DNA from: Sparassis latifolia
Taxonomy: Eukaryota > Basidiomycota > Agaricomycetes > Polyporales > Sparassidaceae
Reading direction: 5' to 3'
NCBI GenBank assembly: GCA_018466975.1
Contig: CM031560.1
Span: 310,001 to 374,000 of the forward strand
Length of the DNA stretch: 64,000 nt
In this document: positions 1 through 12,370 of the stretch, in pieces
Layout of the letters: each line of letters begins with the position of its first letter
Numbering within the stretch: position 1 is the stretch's first letter
The notes under the pieces: generated by a model
What the model was told of the DNA's origin: nothing
The model's input: the letters and a program-made list of their open reading frames with translations, nothing else
Databases searched by the model: none
Translations under genes and position numbers: made by a program

Positions 1-537
1 CCGTTTACAGTCCCTCCTGCCTAGTCCGTCCAATGTCCTCGATATCAAATCACCTGGAAATCCGCAAATGACTACGGAAAATTAAACATCCCTGGGCCGA
101 AAGGTATATATGATACTGCTCCTGCTATTGCACTAACGCAACACCTTGCCGCTCTCCACTGTCTGAGCATGCGCCAGCACGAGTCCAAATGCCCCTTCTC
201 GATTGCTCCCCGCCGAGAACGCCTCAGCGTCGTCGTCGTCCACGGTTACTCCTGTACATCCCCGCCCCGTGACCTCACGGCCATCTCGGAAGAAGCTCGT
301 CGCGCAGCCGCACGCCTTGGGCTACCAGTACTCCGCCCCGCTCTTGCTCGACGAGCTCCCTCGAGCCACCCCCGCCCTCCCATGCTCCGCAGTATTGGAT
401 TATGTTTCATTCTATACGCTAGGCTCGATGCTCTCATCTCCCCCGCAACTTCTTGGCCCGCTGGAGGCCTATGGATGGGTACGGATTTCGGACCGGAACG
501 TCTAAGACGTGGACGTGGGTGTGGGTTGTGTTGTTGA
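1..537 (+). pseudogene. Zn2Cys6-regulator pseudogene fragment (partial unit copy at window edge)
   Basis: The first 130 bases match the block at 21,240-21,370 and 41,800-41,920 (shared stretch 'gtccaatgtcctcgatatc'). The frame read from about 203 to 505 encodes an S/T/P-rich segment ending in 'HALGYQYSAPLLLDEL', which aligns with 'HAVGYPCPAPLSLDEL' in the copy at 21.4-21.9 kb; that copy runs into a fungal Zn(II)2Cys6 DNA-binding motif. Here the frame ends before any Cys cluster, and the upstream part is interrupted (TAA near 85, frame shifts). It is therefore a decayed, 5'-truncated relic and not a working regulator. The family call rests on homology to the better copy. Confidence 0.5.
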
Positions 538-539
538 AT

Positions 540-2400
540 GTGGACGTATCATGATCAGAAAAGGTGGGTAACTATTTCACCGGCTTGACGTAGGCAACTT
601 ACTGGTTCTACCATGTCGGCGTTGCGACACCACACTACATCTAACACGCAGGACCCATTCTACTTACCAACGTTAGGACGCAGGCTTGGCATTTCTGGCA
701 AAGACCTCAACATGCTCCACCCATGATCAAGGTAACATTCAACCTCCGATCGTCTCGCATGCCCTCTATTCGGCGACACTGTACCTGTCCGGTAGCACGA
801 CGATCTATGCTCTGCCGGAGACACCGCTTATTCGAGAGTGCTCCACCTTTGCACGTCGTACCTAGTCTTTTTCTGCCTATGTGTTGATATCGTATACTGA
901 TTCTCTTACACAATGCCCGCTTAATACAGCATCGTTTGTGTCGCCATCTCGCGCTGGCATGCACCTGAATATGCTGGTCTATTCTAAGTTAGTGCATACG
1001 CTGACGCTGCGATTGACCGGGAGGAAGATCTATGAAGGGCGGCTCCGATATCGACTGCGGAGGCAGATAACGAGAGGCGGCACGACGTGCGCTCCTCATC
1101 AGTAAGGTCGCTCCAGCTCGTCAACACGCATCTTCCTGGAGGTACACGTGTGTGAGTGCTTCGCCAGCTCGTGTCTCTCGAATAACCGTTTCTCTATTCA
1201 TGCGGATGACGTGCTCTGTGTCCCGTGTCGCCCGTCGCCAACCTGGCGCTTCCATCGGAAGTGTCCAATGTGGGATCTACGTGCACTCTGCACGAGGGCC
1301 CGATGTTCAATTGTTCTCATTGTTACAGCCCTTTCTACGCACGCATGACATGGCGGCGCTTGACCACACACTCCCACTGGAGGGCACGTACGATACTTGT
1401 CGCGATCAAGCGTTTCGCAGCTCAAAACCTTTTGAATTCACTCTATATATAAAGTCCATTGAAATCGAACAGAGCTGTATTACCGAAAGGTGCGGGTTAT
1501 GATTTCTCTGCTATCAATATAACAGGTGACAGCTCCATCCACGCAGTGTCATCCGAAGGCTATAGGCCGGGCAATACGCGCAAGCAGTCTCACGGATGAA
1601 GGCTCTTGACTACGACCGCCAGACCTCGTGGATAGCAGCCCCTCCATCGCAGTCTCGGTTCAAAATTTGTGTCGTTGCTTCGGCCTGCGGTACCAGAGGT
1701 AACTGTAGACATGGTGGGACGAACTGGTGGCACTGTGCGACTTCCTTCGTATGCACTACATTGACATCGAGGCTATGTGATAGGCACTCTACGATCTCGC
1801 GGAGCTCTGGTACGCGCAATGGGACCTAGGAGTGCTCGGCATGTGAGGAGGGGATTAGATTTGCGTATTGCCGATTTCTGCCATCGCAATATGGATCATG
1901 TCGTGGTCGCAGAGCGAGCGAGCGAGCTGCGGCGCGGTTTTATGAATTTATCCCCGAAATCTTCAATACGCCTTCGAAAGATGCACTATAAAGATCGTTT
2001 TCGTGGTGTTACTCCAGCGGTGTTACTCCCTCTATGTCCCGCAGGCCAAGCTCACCTAGTGTGAGGTCGATTAAGATATGGAACTCAGTACATGTCGTGT
2101 CCGTGCGATTTGTATTGTCTGCAAAGTGTATAGCACACCAGATGGTCAATCGTGATAGCTACACATTTAAATCGGGACTTATTATGTGTCACCTCGATGC
2201 CGCCGACTCTGTGAAAAGAAGGACGTGAGAGAAGGCGAGGGATGCACAGGGTTTGAAAACATGACGACAGTGAGTTGCAGCGCTTGCCGCAGCCACACGA
2301 GCACAGCAGGCGTTGAAGACCACGTATCGTAAACAGGCATGGAAGTCGCGAAACTGGAGTGAAGCTATCAGAGCCTTGAGAAACGTCGGACAAAGCAGAT
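540..2400. other. Intergenic, decayed repeat-like sequence; no gene seen
   Basis: Only short overlapping ORFs occur on both strands and none shows a recognisable domain or a consistent exon series. A short GAGC run lies at about 1,911-1,927. A few short phrases resemble the non-coding parts of the segmental units further right, but similarity is too weak by eye to place boundaries. Confidence 0.4.
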
Positions 2401-2569
2401 TTGGCCGTACCGAACCTTGATGACTCAGTGGTCCAACTGGGCAGCTGACCGAATCATGACGTGCGTATATCGCGGCAGCTGCATAGATTCGGAGAGGCCG
2501 TGCTCACACTCCGTCGACCTATCTTGGAGGGCTGCGAAGCTTGGGACGAGTGACAATAAACGAAATACG

Positions 2570-2880
2570 CATACACCTCTGCAACAACACCAGATAGCAG
2601 ATACCCCGCTGCCACGATCCACCCAAACCTCCGGCCGATCACCGCTCTCTAAGGACTCCCTGGCTCGTTGCTAGATGCATCTTCAACGGCTTTAGAGGAA
2701 TTGAACGAAACGAAATTATCTGGAAGGCTCACCTGCTCCAGCAGTGCTTGCGTCCATGCAACGATCCTGGGTGTACATACAGGTATCGCAGTACTTGTTG
2801 GATGCGGTACTTGTTGAGCGCTTAGCAGTGGCGGGGCGGAGCCGTGTGATTGTGACAGGCGCGAGAAGTCACGCGTCCGT
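2570..2880. repeat. Dispersed repeat, copy 1 (partner at 6,297-6,580)
   Basis: The stretch beginning 'cacctctgcaacaacacc' is a degenerate direct copy of 6,300-6,580. Shared landmarks in the same order are 'gataccccgc', 'cgatccaccca', 'ctccggc', 'ctcgttg.tggatgc', 'cttca..ggctt' and 'gtgtacat.caggtat'. Neither copy has an open frame that persists across both, so this looks like non-coding repeat sequence or an old element. The element class is not recognised. Confidence 0.55.
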
Positions 2881-3439
2881 GCCATGGCATCAGAAAATCC
2901 ATGACGGTGCGACAAGGCATTAGCTATGATTGTAATGTAAATAATTTCCGCAATATGCATCAGTCTTGCATTCATTCTGGTCAGGCCTTTTATAGGACAG
3001 TTGAGTTGGTGAACATCTAACTGAAGCATCGGCATGCCATGGGGTTATCGGAGTCAGCACAGCTTGCAGTTGTAAGATCATATGCATTTCCACATGGATC
3101 AGGCATTATAATTGATCCCACAGAGTGCTCAAAAAGAAAACATATCCATTTTTTGCTGTAATGTAAATCTATCTGCATTATCTATGAAAACCGTGCCCAT
3201 ACGGCTACACCCCAGGTTCCACTTAGCAGGCAGGCATGGGGAGCACAACCCCCCGAATCCGCAGAGTGTACCGACGCAACACCGGCACCTTATAGCTCGA
3301 CCCCAGCGGCCATTCCGTAAGTGTCCCGGCGTCTTGATGGTCCAGGTCGGCCATCCAAATAGTCCTCATCGTCGGCCATCCACAGTCCTCGCAAGTCGTC
3401 GCGAGTCATCGGCGAGCCAAACCCTGCGCGCCCGCAAGC

Positions 3440-3616
3440 CGCGGTCCTGGTCAAACATCGGCCCTCCACGGTCTCGGTCAAACGTCGGCCCTCCACGGTC
3501 CTGGCCAAACATCGGCCCTCCACGGTCCTGGCCAAACGTCGGCCCTCCATGGTCCTGGTCAAACGTCGGCCCTCCACGGTCCTGGCCAAATGTCGTGCCC
3601 TCCACGGTTCTGGTCC
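3440..3616. repeat. 27-bp minisatellite (about 6.5 copies)
   Basis: The core 'ggccctccacggtcctgg' followed by 'ccaaacgtc' recurs every 27 bases with point differences, mostly C/T and A/G transitions. More degenerate units extend upstream to about 3,340. Because 27 is a multiple of three, the array is open on both strands and creates repetitive ORFs (GPPRSWPNV-type on plus, GGPTFGQDR-type on minus). I do not regard these as genes. Confidence 0.85.
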
Positions 3617-3861
3617 GAGGTCAGCCTCCTCACCAACGGGGATGGCCTTCCAGAGCGATCTTCACGTCCGTTGTCTTCGGCCAACAGTGGGGAGCCCGAG
3701 CAGTGCGCCAGTCTCGAAGGCAGGGAGATGGAAGCAGAGCAGCAGCGGAGAGGAGAGAGGCTTCGAACCACAGCAAGCAAAGGCAATTGTACTCCGCACC
3801 AACTCCGCTCTCGCCCTGGTCCCACGGACTATGTTATGATTCCGTCGCAAATAAATGCTGT

Positions 3862-3965
3862 GTCTGTGTAGACTAGTTGGTTAGACTGTGAGGCTGATAT
3901 GTGATGTGATTTAATCTAGAGACCTTGAGTTCGAACCCCACTCATGTATTTATTTTAGACGCTAT
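3862..3965 (+). repeat. tRNA-like relic, possible SINE head
   Basis: A near-consensus polymerase III A box (TAGACTAGTTGG, from 3,869) is followed 60 bases later by a perfect B box (GTTCGAACC, 3,929-3,937), then an AT-rich tail. A cloverleaf does not form: only three of five T-stem pairs and essentially no acceptor pairs can be made. It is more likely a tRNA-derived SINE or tRNA pseudogene than a tRNA gene. Confidence 0.35.
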
Positions 3966-4369
3966 GGTTATGAAGCTTCACTGGCAAGCCTTGCGGATTT
4001 TGTGGATTTTGTCATCGCTTTACAATAATTTTGCTGGATTTTAATATCTGGTCATGTCCTCGTCTTAATGATGTTACCTGACACTGTCACATATGAACGA
4101 TAGTTCCCTACAATTTATTGAATGTCTAGATAAATGCTCAGAGAGAGGTGGCGGGCAGCCGTGTGGTTATCAACTCCGCCTGGTCATGCCTGGGTCTCCC
4201 GAATTTGCTGATGATCACGGTGCCAGCGAGCCGTACAGTACTGCCAGTGTACCCGCTCGACTCCATTCCACATAAGTATGCGTTGACCTGTATGTGTCTT
4301 CACAGTCGTTCAATGACTTCGCAGTGAGCTCCTTACTACTTGAATCCCTCAGGACCTTCGCAATGTAAT

Positions 4370-4620
4370 ACCGACCATACTATATCCCTTCCCTCTGTAC
4401 CCTCGGCATACGCGTCCTTGACGGCATCCTGTTGAAGCCACAGTTATTATCTGTAGCTCTGTGCCTGAGCCTGTCGACACCCTTCAGCCTGAGTTAGTGA
4501 CCGCATAATCATCGATTATCCTATGTCCTTCATAGGACCCACTGTCTGCCGTTTGTCTTTTATGAAGGAGTACTCGGTACTTCGCAGTCGTCCAACACAC
4601 ACGCCTGCTGCGGGATTTCC
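4370..4620. repeat. Dispersed repeat, copy 1 (partner at 6,716-6,900)
   Basis: The sequence around 'ctctgtaccctcggcatacgc' and 'ctcggtacttcgcagtcg' is matched at 6,716-6,900 by 'ctgctccctccgcatatgc' and 'ctcggtgcttcgcagtcg' in the same order and orientation. Together with the 2.6/6.3 kb pair this indicates an old duplication of a stretch of at least 2 kb. No conserved reading frame supports a gene. Confidence 0.5.
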
Positions 4621-5439
4621 CGCAGTCTGGTTGGCCCTCGGAAGTGCAACGGTGGACCAGTGGATGTGACTGTAGGAATCGGATGTGACTGCTCGAGGCG
4701 CATCTCAACTATCATGAAGTCAGGGAAGGCTAGTAGTTAGCTGGCCGTCTTGAAATTCGGGTGAGTTTACAACCCGCGGCATTTAGTGCGGCAGTGGTCA
4801 TTCTGCATTAATCTTCTCCGACGTTTAGGCAGAATCGTGGAAATGAACTTTCTTGGTGCTCGAAGGTCCATGTGTACTCGGACGTACCTAACTGGAAAGC
4901 TCGGCGCATCTCCGTAGTCCTATCCGTAAAGGTCAAGGCGGGTCCCGACCTCGTTGCTTCGGTGCCCTCTACTTAGTACCGGTATGCGAACGCTTGCTCA
5001 CGCCACGAAGTCCTGCTAGAACGTATGACCATCCGATGACCATCAAACCTCCAATCATATTTTCTTTGGATGTTCCTGCTTGGCTGGTCGGATGCTCGTG
5101 GCTCCCTGGTGTATGGACTCCATTCTATCAGCTTGTCCTAGCAATACGCACGATAACTCGGTGGCATCACAAGCTACTATTCACCCGCATGCTCCCACAG
5201 AGCAGGAAGCAGCTTTGAAAGATTGAACTTGCTGGCGACTCCAATTTGGCTGACGCAGAGGAGGACAAATAGTATGTAGCTGCCGCTCTATTTTGTCTAG
5301 GTGTATGAGCACTGATGAGACTGCATCTGTTCCATATCTGGTTCAAATACATAGGTGTACGCTCATACAGCACAATCGCAGAATAACACTTTCAGCAATC
5401 ATTGCATATGCGATCCCGATGCGTTATGAGCTTCGCAGT

Positions 5440-6080
5440 GCAATTTGTTCGAAATTCAAGGCTAGCGCAGGATCATCCCTCACGTCCCTCTTCAGCGGAT
5501 GCGCCAACACACGTCTCTCGCAACGCCGCTCCTCCACTCTCACCATCTGTCCTAGGCGCGGAGCTCCTCGATGAATTTGTCTACGGGGTCGCAGGCTTCG
5601 TCCACGCCTCGATCAATTCTCGCTCGGATGGAAAGGGCACCATCGAAGTCGACACAAAAATTAGCGTGTTGAAGGATAAGCTCAGCGGCCAACTTTTGGG
5701 GCTACCCGTTCTCGTCGAGACGCGAGTTTCTCTCTCGCTGTTTTATTTTCGAGCCTCGCCGTCAATGACCTCATTGTAACGTCCTGCCAAACCGAACGAC
5801 CATCGTTTCGAGTCCAACGTGTCCTCGGTGAGTACCCTGGACGTATTCTTCTGTGCCGTAGAAACTGAAACCATGTTTTACAGCGCAGATGGAGCATAAT
5901 TACTTCAACGTCCGTCTCAACAATCTGATGATTTCTTCAAAAACATCCTCCGCGGCCCGCTCATCTACACTTATCTTCACATCGTCAATTTATTTTATCG
6001 AGCCGGACCGCGACTGCATCCGCGTGATGCGCGACGAGAACACGGGCAAGGTACACCCATGCGCAGGCAAGGTATAGCTG
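5440..6080 (+). pseudogene. Possible decayed coding fragment, unknown family
   Basis: One frame (about 5,445-5,780) reads as ordinary protein ('LLDEFVYGVAGFVHASIN', then 'SVLKDKLSGQLLGL'). A plausible splice pair follows (gtgagtac near 5,838; ttttacag near 5,883) and leads into another short frame that ends within about 180 bases. I recognise no domain and no intact start-to-stop model. It may be a captured or relic gene fragment, or chance coding-like sequence. Confidence 0.2.
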
Positions 6081-6296
6081 GGCAATCTCGACATTGGCGT
6101 GCTATGGACTTGCAGATCAGCGTAAATGTGAAGATACAGGGTAAGCTTCGTCCGTTCCGATGTACCGTCTCTCGATCTCTGACGCTCCTCTCTATTTCGA
6201 TCCAGGCGTTTGCTGCAGTTTCTCCACACTAGGGAGTAAGGGGTACATCTACGACACGCAAATTGCTTCGCAAGTCAGAGACTGAGATAAACCAAG

Positions 6297-6900
6297 GCAT
6301 ATACATACATCTCTGCCACGACTCCAATTAGTGGATACCCCGCCGCGGCGATCCACCCAGAACTCCGGCTAATCATGGTCTAAGAAATTTCTGCCTCGTT
6401 GATGGATGCGGCTTCAATGGCTTCATAGGGATCGAAGCACATCTATGGCAGGAAGGTTCACCTTCGACCGGAGTGCGCACAAGCAATGATCTTGAGTGTA
6501 CATGCAGGTATGACGCTGTCCCATGCAGTGGCAGTGCACCATGCATGAGCGCTGAGATGCGTGACAATGATTGTGGCAGGAGCTCGACACCATTATCACA
6601 AGTATGGGTCGAGGTCTGTACCTGTCCGCATCCTTCGACGCAGTCATCCATGATGCTGTGGGATGCTCATCGCTCTTCAATTTCTGAATCCCAGGGCCTT
6701 CTCATGTCCTGACATCTCATCCTCTGCTCCCTCCGCATATGCGTCTTTGACTGCAAACGCACTCCGCAGCTCTCTGCCAGAGCCTACTGATACGGTGACC
6801 ACACAACGCATTCGTCCTTCGCTCTCCATCGGGCACCGTCCACCGCTTGTCTCTTATAATGCAAAACTCGGTGCTTCGCAGTCGCCCAACACTCGTTCTC
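6297..6900. repeat. Dispersed repeats, copy 2 of the 2.6-kb and 4.4-kb blocks
   Basis: This stretch joins the partners of 2,570-2,880 (6,297-6,580) and 4,370-4,620 (6,716-6,900). In the first copy the two blocks lie about 1.5 kb apart; here they are nearly adjacent. The intervening 3.0-4.3 kb, including the minisatellite and tRNA-like relic, was therefore either gained in copy 1 or lost in copy 2. Confidence 0.5.
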
Positions 6901-6949
6901 TCGGAGCATCTCCACGACCATCGTTGCAGAGATTGCTGGCACGACCACC

Positions 6950-9200
6950 TAGGGAGTTGACATCGATAATAGGGGACGCAATCGAGTCGATTGCAACAAG
7001 TCTCAATTCTTTAAATCCGACCTTGACGCGCTCACAGATAGTAAGTTAGCTTAATTTTATGAAAACAGAGCCAAATATCTTACATATTTCACAGCGGAAC
7101 AGCTCAAGCTTCACCGATTCAATGGGTTTCAACTGGTACCAACGCTCGCTCGTGCTCGGAGACACTGGGGCTCGTCTCGCCATCATCCGCATTCGCAAGC
7201 TCTGGATTCATGGGCGCGCATTCAAGCCTAAGTCCCAGTGAGCATACGCGTGTAATGTACTTGCGTCCGAGCGATTTCGCGCCCTGCGCGGAGTCGCGTC
7301 CTTATTACTCCCGACGAAGACGACCGATTGGGCCCATAGGAGCAGCGGGCGGTGATGGGCGACCTCAAGGGCTTGCGTTGTCGAGATGTCTTCGTGCGTG
7401 TCCAGCTGGTCACCTCCTTTCTGTACCATTTAAGCCTGATACTTCGTGGGATGGACAGAAGGGCTATGAACGAGAAGCAGGTGTACTTTTTGACTCTGAC
7501 ACATAGGGCCGTTTCTGTGACTCGGGTGCAATCTGCCCTTTGGTCTCGAGATTCCTATTTCAGGTACTTCAGCTGGCAACATTTTCACGGCCGCCGGCGG
7601 AGTGGTTGCACCAACCGTAGCCGGCGTTGGATGATGCACAATGCGAGGGCCAGAGAGGCGATATGACGAAAATGGTGCATGGGTTGTGCCATCATGGGCC
7701 GGTGAAATTGATCAGGAGCATTTTGATGCCGTTTCAGTGGGTTTTATTTAGAGACCCGGACTTGAACACGGTACTGTACAGGACAATATAGAATCACAGT
7801 GACGCTCCGCCATTCCCGTTCACACTCACACAAGCTCTGCTCAGGGACACGGACGTGGCTTACGAACTAGATCATGACTAAGACCTCATCAATATGTGGA
7901 GAGCTCCTTTGCGAGTTCCCGATGGATACTGTGCGGAGTGTAGTGCGTTGATGTTCGTCCAATAACCGTACTACAGATTGATCAGGCCGGAGAACGCAGA
8001 ACAATCCCCCATAATTAGCAAGGATGTATTCACACGCATAAGTGCTCCAGATATGCGTGACGGCGCTGACCAGCTTTCTCGTTTGGAACTTTGTTCCTCA
8101 CGGAATTGTCAGGTCCAAAGATTGTGCTGCGGATGGAACGGAGACCAGCGAGTCAAAAAGCGGGGCTGCAAGACCTTGTGTTCCACACGTCGGTCTGTCG
8201 CAGTGAGAGACCTCAGCATCGGGCGGGCTAACATCCGAAGGCGATGAAACAACCTGGGAATTCAGAATGATACTGTACATTCCTCTTCGCTTGCACCCGA
8301 CCTACTGACAGACTCCTCAGCTGGTAGAGCACGCAGAGGCAAGTTGCGGGACGTGTATGGTGGAGGTCGAGCTGGGCGACTGCCGTGGAACTGCACGGAG
8401 CCGATGGACAGTGTGTTACCGTCTGTGTGGACGGTGACGATGCCCATTCGTGTCAGTGCCAGAACACTTTTACCACCAGTCTCGCATCGATGTCTTCTCT
8501 CTCGTTGTCGCATCGCTCTCCCACCGGTTCTCATCTACTGCTCTCTCAGTGCGTCCATCTCGCTCTTCGCACCCGTATAAGGCAGCAGAACAGCGCTCGA
8601 GTGTATCGCGATCACTGTATCAATAATAACCTCTTACTCCTTGCAAACACTTGCTGACGAAGGGATTTTTAAGGCAGTCCTCTGTTGTGCGAGAATTGAG
8701 CGCCTCGTTCTTCCACAAGCCCATGTATTCATTTCTTTATTCTGGACTATTTCTCTCTATTTCTGTCGTGTCTTTCTCGATCTCTAGATGTACTTACCAC
8801 ACTGATTTTTTCTCTATTCGCAGTTCTCTCGGGCTGTTCGTAAACGAGTGTTGCCTGATTTGGAGTATCTGCCAAAGATTGACAAACATAGCCTGACCGC
8901 AACCGCCTGGCTGCCTGTACTGTCGCCTGGAGTCAATCTTCCCCTCCACTGCGGTGTGTTCCTCTGTGGAACAGTTTGGCATAACGTGTTCGAACGCAGA
9001 ACATTGGGAAATTGGTTTCCGTTGATAGAGAACTGACGACGGCCAGCTGGGAAAACTGCGAAGTGTTCACTTGCCTTTGCTCTTGATTCTGGAACAGGGC
9101 GCAGCCTCTCCAAATTATTTCTATCTTCCTGGATTGGCACTACTCGCTTATACAAGACTCGCGTCTTCTCACCCACCACCCGTTCACAACTTATTACAGT
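6950..9200. other. No supported gene; upstream region of the Argonaute gene
   Basis: Short unrelated ORFs occur on both strands without a domain or a consistent exon chain. The last 600 bases before 9,240 are pyrimidine-rich in places ('ctctcgttgtcgcatcgctctc') and include a TATA-like 'gtataagg' near 8,575. This could belong to the promoter or 5' leader of the downstream gene, but no transcription start can be placed from sequence alone. Confidence 0.35.
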
Positions 9201-9239
9201 CCAGAGCCCCATTTCTGACGCAGCTGCACCTTAACTTTC

Positions 9240-12200
9240 ATGAGCGCAAGAGGAAATCAGGGTAACCGCGGAGGTCGCGGAGGTCACGGTCGTGGAAGAG
9301 GAAGAGGCAGCCCTGCGACCTCTATCTCAGGATCTGATGCCGGGCTCGGTGGCAGAGGTGGCGGTGGCGGCAACGGCAGCGGCAATCCAAGAGGACAAAG
9401 ACCCAGTGGACGTGGCGGCGGATTTATCGGAAGACCCTCCAGAGCAAGTTTTACCAGAGGCTTCGACGCTCGTGGACGTGGAACTGGTGGCGAGGGAAAG
9501 CAGCTGAACGTGCGGGATGAGATGCCTATGCGCCCTGGCTGGGGCACTCTGGGCACGGAGACGAAAGTTAGGGTGAACTCCTTCGCTGTGAAGATATTGA
9601 AGAACATCGTATATGATTATCATGTCGCTATCACTCCGTACCAGGTAGGTGCGGGGCGCAGAGCTCGCATCTTTGAAATCTTGGAGAGTAACCCTATCTA
9701 TGCTCCCCACGTGCGCTACATTGCCCATGACCGTAGTCAGAGACTTGTCTCTGCAACGAAGCTCCCCCAACCTCTCTCGATACCCGTTCCTTACGTTGAG
9801 GAGGGGCAGACGTCTCCGCTACCGAATGCTCTCGAGTTCACAGTGGAGATAAGGCTTATCCGTGAGCTCGACATGCGTCAGCTGAATGCGTAAGTTCAAA
9901 CATCTTCTCAAGGAATGAATCACTGGCGATACATTGTTCTAGTTACATGGATGGCCAACCAGACCATAGCGACGATGATACGGCTCCCTTGATATCCGCT
10001 TTGAATCTCATGTTACAGCAGCATGCAGCCTCGCATGGCACCCGCGTGGATAAAAACAGGTACTTCTTCCCGTCTTCAGGTCTTTATCCACTGGGCCCCG
10101 GGCTCGAAGCCTACAGGGGTTTTTTCATGTCAGTTCGCCCAACATACAAGCAGCTGATGGTGAACGTCAATGTCTGCATGAAGGCATTCTATACCCCTGG
10201 AAATCTCGCGGACGCGATGATTGCCTTCAACGGATCGACTGGAGGAATGCCCAGGTCATTTACCCGGGGCCTGAAAGTGTCGACGAGATACCTCGGTTAC
10301 ACGAGAAAGAGAACGGTCATGGGTATCATGAGCACTACTGCTCGTCAGATGCGTTTCCAGTGCGATGAGCTGAATGGCGTAGTCACGATGGAAGAGTATT
10401 TTCAGCGACGTGAGTGTGGTCTCTTGTTACGGTTGGTCTGGTTTAATTCCATCAAATACAGGGTATGGAATTCACCTCGATCATGCCCATGACCTTCCGG
10501 TCATCAACGTCTCCGGCATGACATGCCTCCCTGCGGAATTATGTGAAATATTGCCCAATCAGCCATACCGTGGCAAGTTGGGCGACCGCGAGAATGCTGA
10601 GATGACCAAATATGCCTGCAATCCACCGGACACGAATGCAGAAATCATCGTTAACCAGGGATTTCCAGCTTTGGGCCTACGTTGGTATGCACAGGGAGTG
10701 CCTCTGCAGGGGTTTAGAATCACTCTGAACCCGGAGATGGTTACTGTTCCCAGCCGTGTCCTTCCTGCTCCGAGAATCACGTACAGGTCCGGGAATTGTG
10801 CAGTTCACGATGGGAGTTGGAACATCCTGAATGTTAAATTCCATGTCGGGTCGGATCTTAGGAACTGGGCTGTTCTCCTAGTTCAGGATGGAGGTGACGA
10901 GGAGTTCACTGGAACGAACGATCCTGCTCTGCGGCAGTTTATAGAAATGTTCGCTGCGAAGTGCAGATCGAGCGGGATGAATGTTCCGACCCTGCCCACC
11001 TCCATCACAACGTCCCGATTGCCACATCCGCGGGACGACCCATCAAGGACTCAGGCATTGGAGCAGATTCGGAAGGCAATTACACAGAACCTTGATAGAA
11101 ACAACAAACCCAGCTTCGTGCTTGTTTTACTATCCAAGATCGACAGCTATATTTATCCCGGCATCAAAAAACTCTGTGATACTGTCCTTGGCATACATAC
11201 CGTCCACATGCAGCTGAAAAAGGCGAGAGGCAACTGGAACAACCAAGATCAGTACTTCTCGAACGTTGCCCTTAAAGTGAATGCCAAGCTTGGGGGTACG
11301 AACCACTTGCTGGATCCGCAGTCGATGAGGTGGTTGACGGAGAAGAGGACGATGCTCGTTGGTATCAGCCTCACGGATCCTGGGCCTACAAGCAAGCTCT
11401 GTGCTCTATCGATCGTTGCTGTGGTCGCCAGTGTGGACAGCGATTTCGTACAATTTCCTGCCAGCTTGCAACCCCAGAAGTCCAATTTGAACAAAGGTGC
11501 CAAAGAGGTGTGTGCGGTGCATTGGCTTATGCTAGTAGTAGCCGTTCACTGACGAGACTCTACTTTAGATGGTTGAGAAACTTGATGACCTGATGGTAGA
11601 GCGACTACTCCTCTATCAAAAGAAAAATAAGTCTCTCCCAGAACGTATCTTTGTATATCGCAATGGTGTCTCAGAGGTTAGTACTGCACTTTTCACACGC
11701 AGTGCAATACTAATGACAATCCATACAGGGCGAGTATAATTTGGTCCTTCAGCATGAACTTCCGAAACTTCTGGTTGCCTTCAAGAAGGTATCACCGGAG
11801 GCGCCATACCGCCCGAAGTTAACGATCACGGTGTGCGGCAAGACATGCCGCACTCGTATAATTCCCATGGATTATAATGTCATGGACCACAAGGGCAATA
11901 CCCAGCCTGGAACAGTCATTGACAAGGGTATAACTAATGTGTACAGTAACGACTTCTACTTGCAGGCTCGTTGCGATGCATATATCTAGAGTCATACAAA
12001 GGGCTGACCACTTTGGTAGGCGCACCCTGGACTGCAAGGCCATGCCCACCCCAAGCACTATGTGGTCATTTATGATGAGCAGCACTGGTCCGCTGACCAG
12101 ATACAGCAGGGGACACACACGACCAGTTATGGTTACGTGTGTGCGACCAAGGCTGTGAGCTTGGTGCCCCCGGCTTACTACGCTGCTCTTGCGTGCAAGA

Positions 12201-12370
12201 GGGGGAGATCTTACATCAATTCCATCCTTGATGCAGGCGAGGACAAAACTTCAACGATGGGTGGCAGAGAGACCTTGGAAGAGCAGACGCAACAAGTAGA
12301 CGATCGGGCTATGAAGTTCTGGGGCAATGGGGTTCACGTCGACTTGAAGGAGAGTATGTTCTACATCTAA
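9240..12370 (+). CDS. Argonaute protein, probably slicer-inactive
   Basis: Six exons join into one 952-residue frame: 9240-9889, 9943-10409, 10462-11507, 11569-11676, 11729-11965 and 12020-12370. The first 85 residues are RGG-rich. They are followed by the N domain, linker, PAZ (its end shows 'LPAELCEILPNQPYRGKL'), MID and PIWI, the usual eukaryotic Argonaute order and length. PIWI signatures include 'LTDPGP', 'RIFVYRNGVSEGEY', 'GTVIDKGIT' and the terminal 'MFYI'. Argonautes bind small RNAs and silence matching transcripts or loci, in fungi often transposons. Three slicer positions are replaced: the first Asp is Ser675, the third (Asp in RDGVSEG) is Asn753, and the fourth (His/Asp after YYA) is Ala892. 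The glutamate is kept (Glu721). The last intron (11966-12019) needs a GC donor. There is no in-frame stop, so the gene looks functional as a guide-binding protein. Confidence 0.93.

Noticed and set aside
3112..3876. 254-codon ORF over the 3.4-kb minisatellite and its antisense partners
   Set aside because: Open frames on both strands come from the 27-base period; flanking codons show no domain.
8318..8400. tRNA-like string 'cctcagctggtagagcac'
   Set aside because: It resembles a D-arm, but no valid B box or foldable anticodon and T stems follow at the right distance.
9284..9770. Minus-strand ORFs opposite Argonaute exon 1
   Set aside because: They are shadows of the Gly/Arg-rich coding strand and disappear outside the exon.
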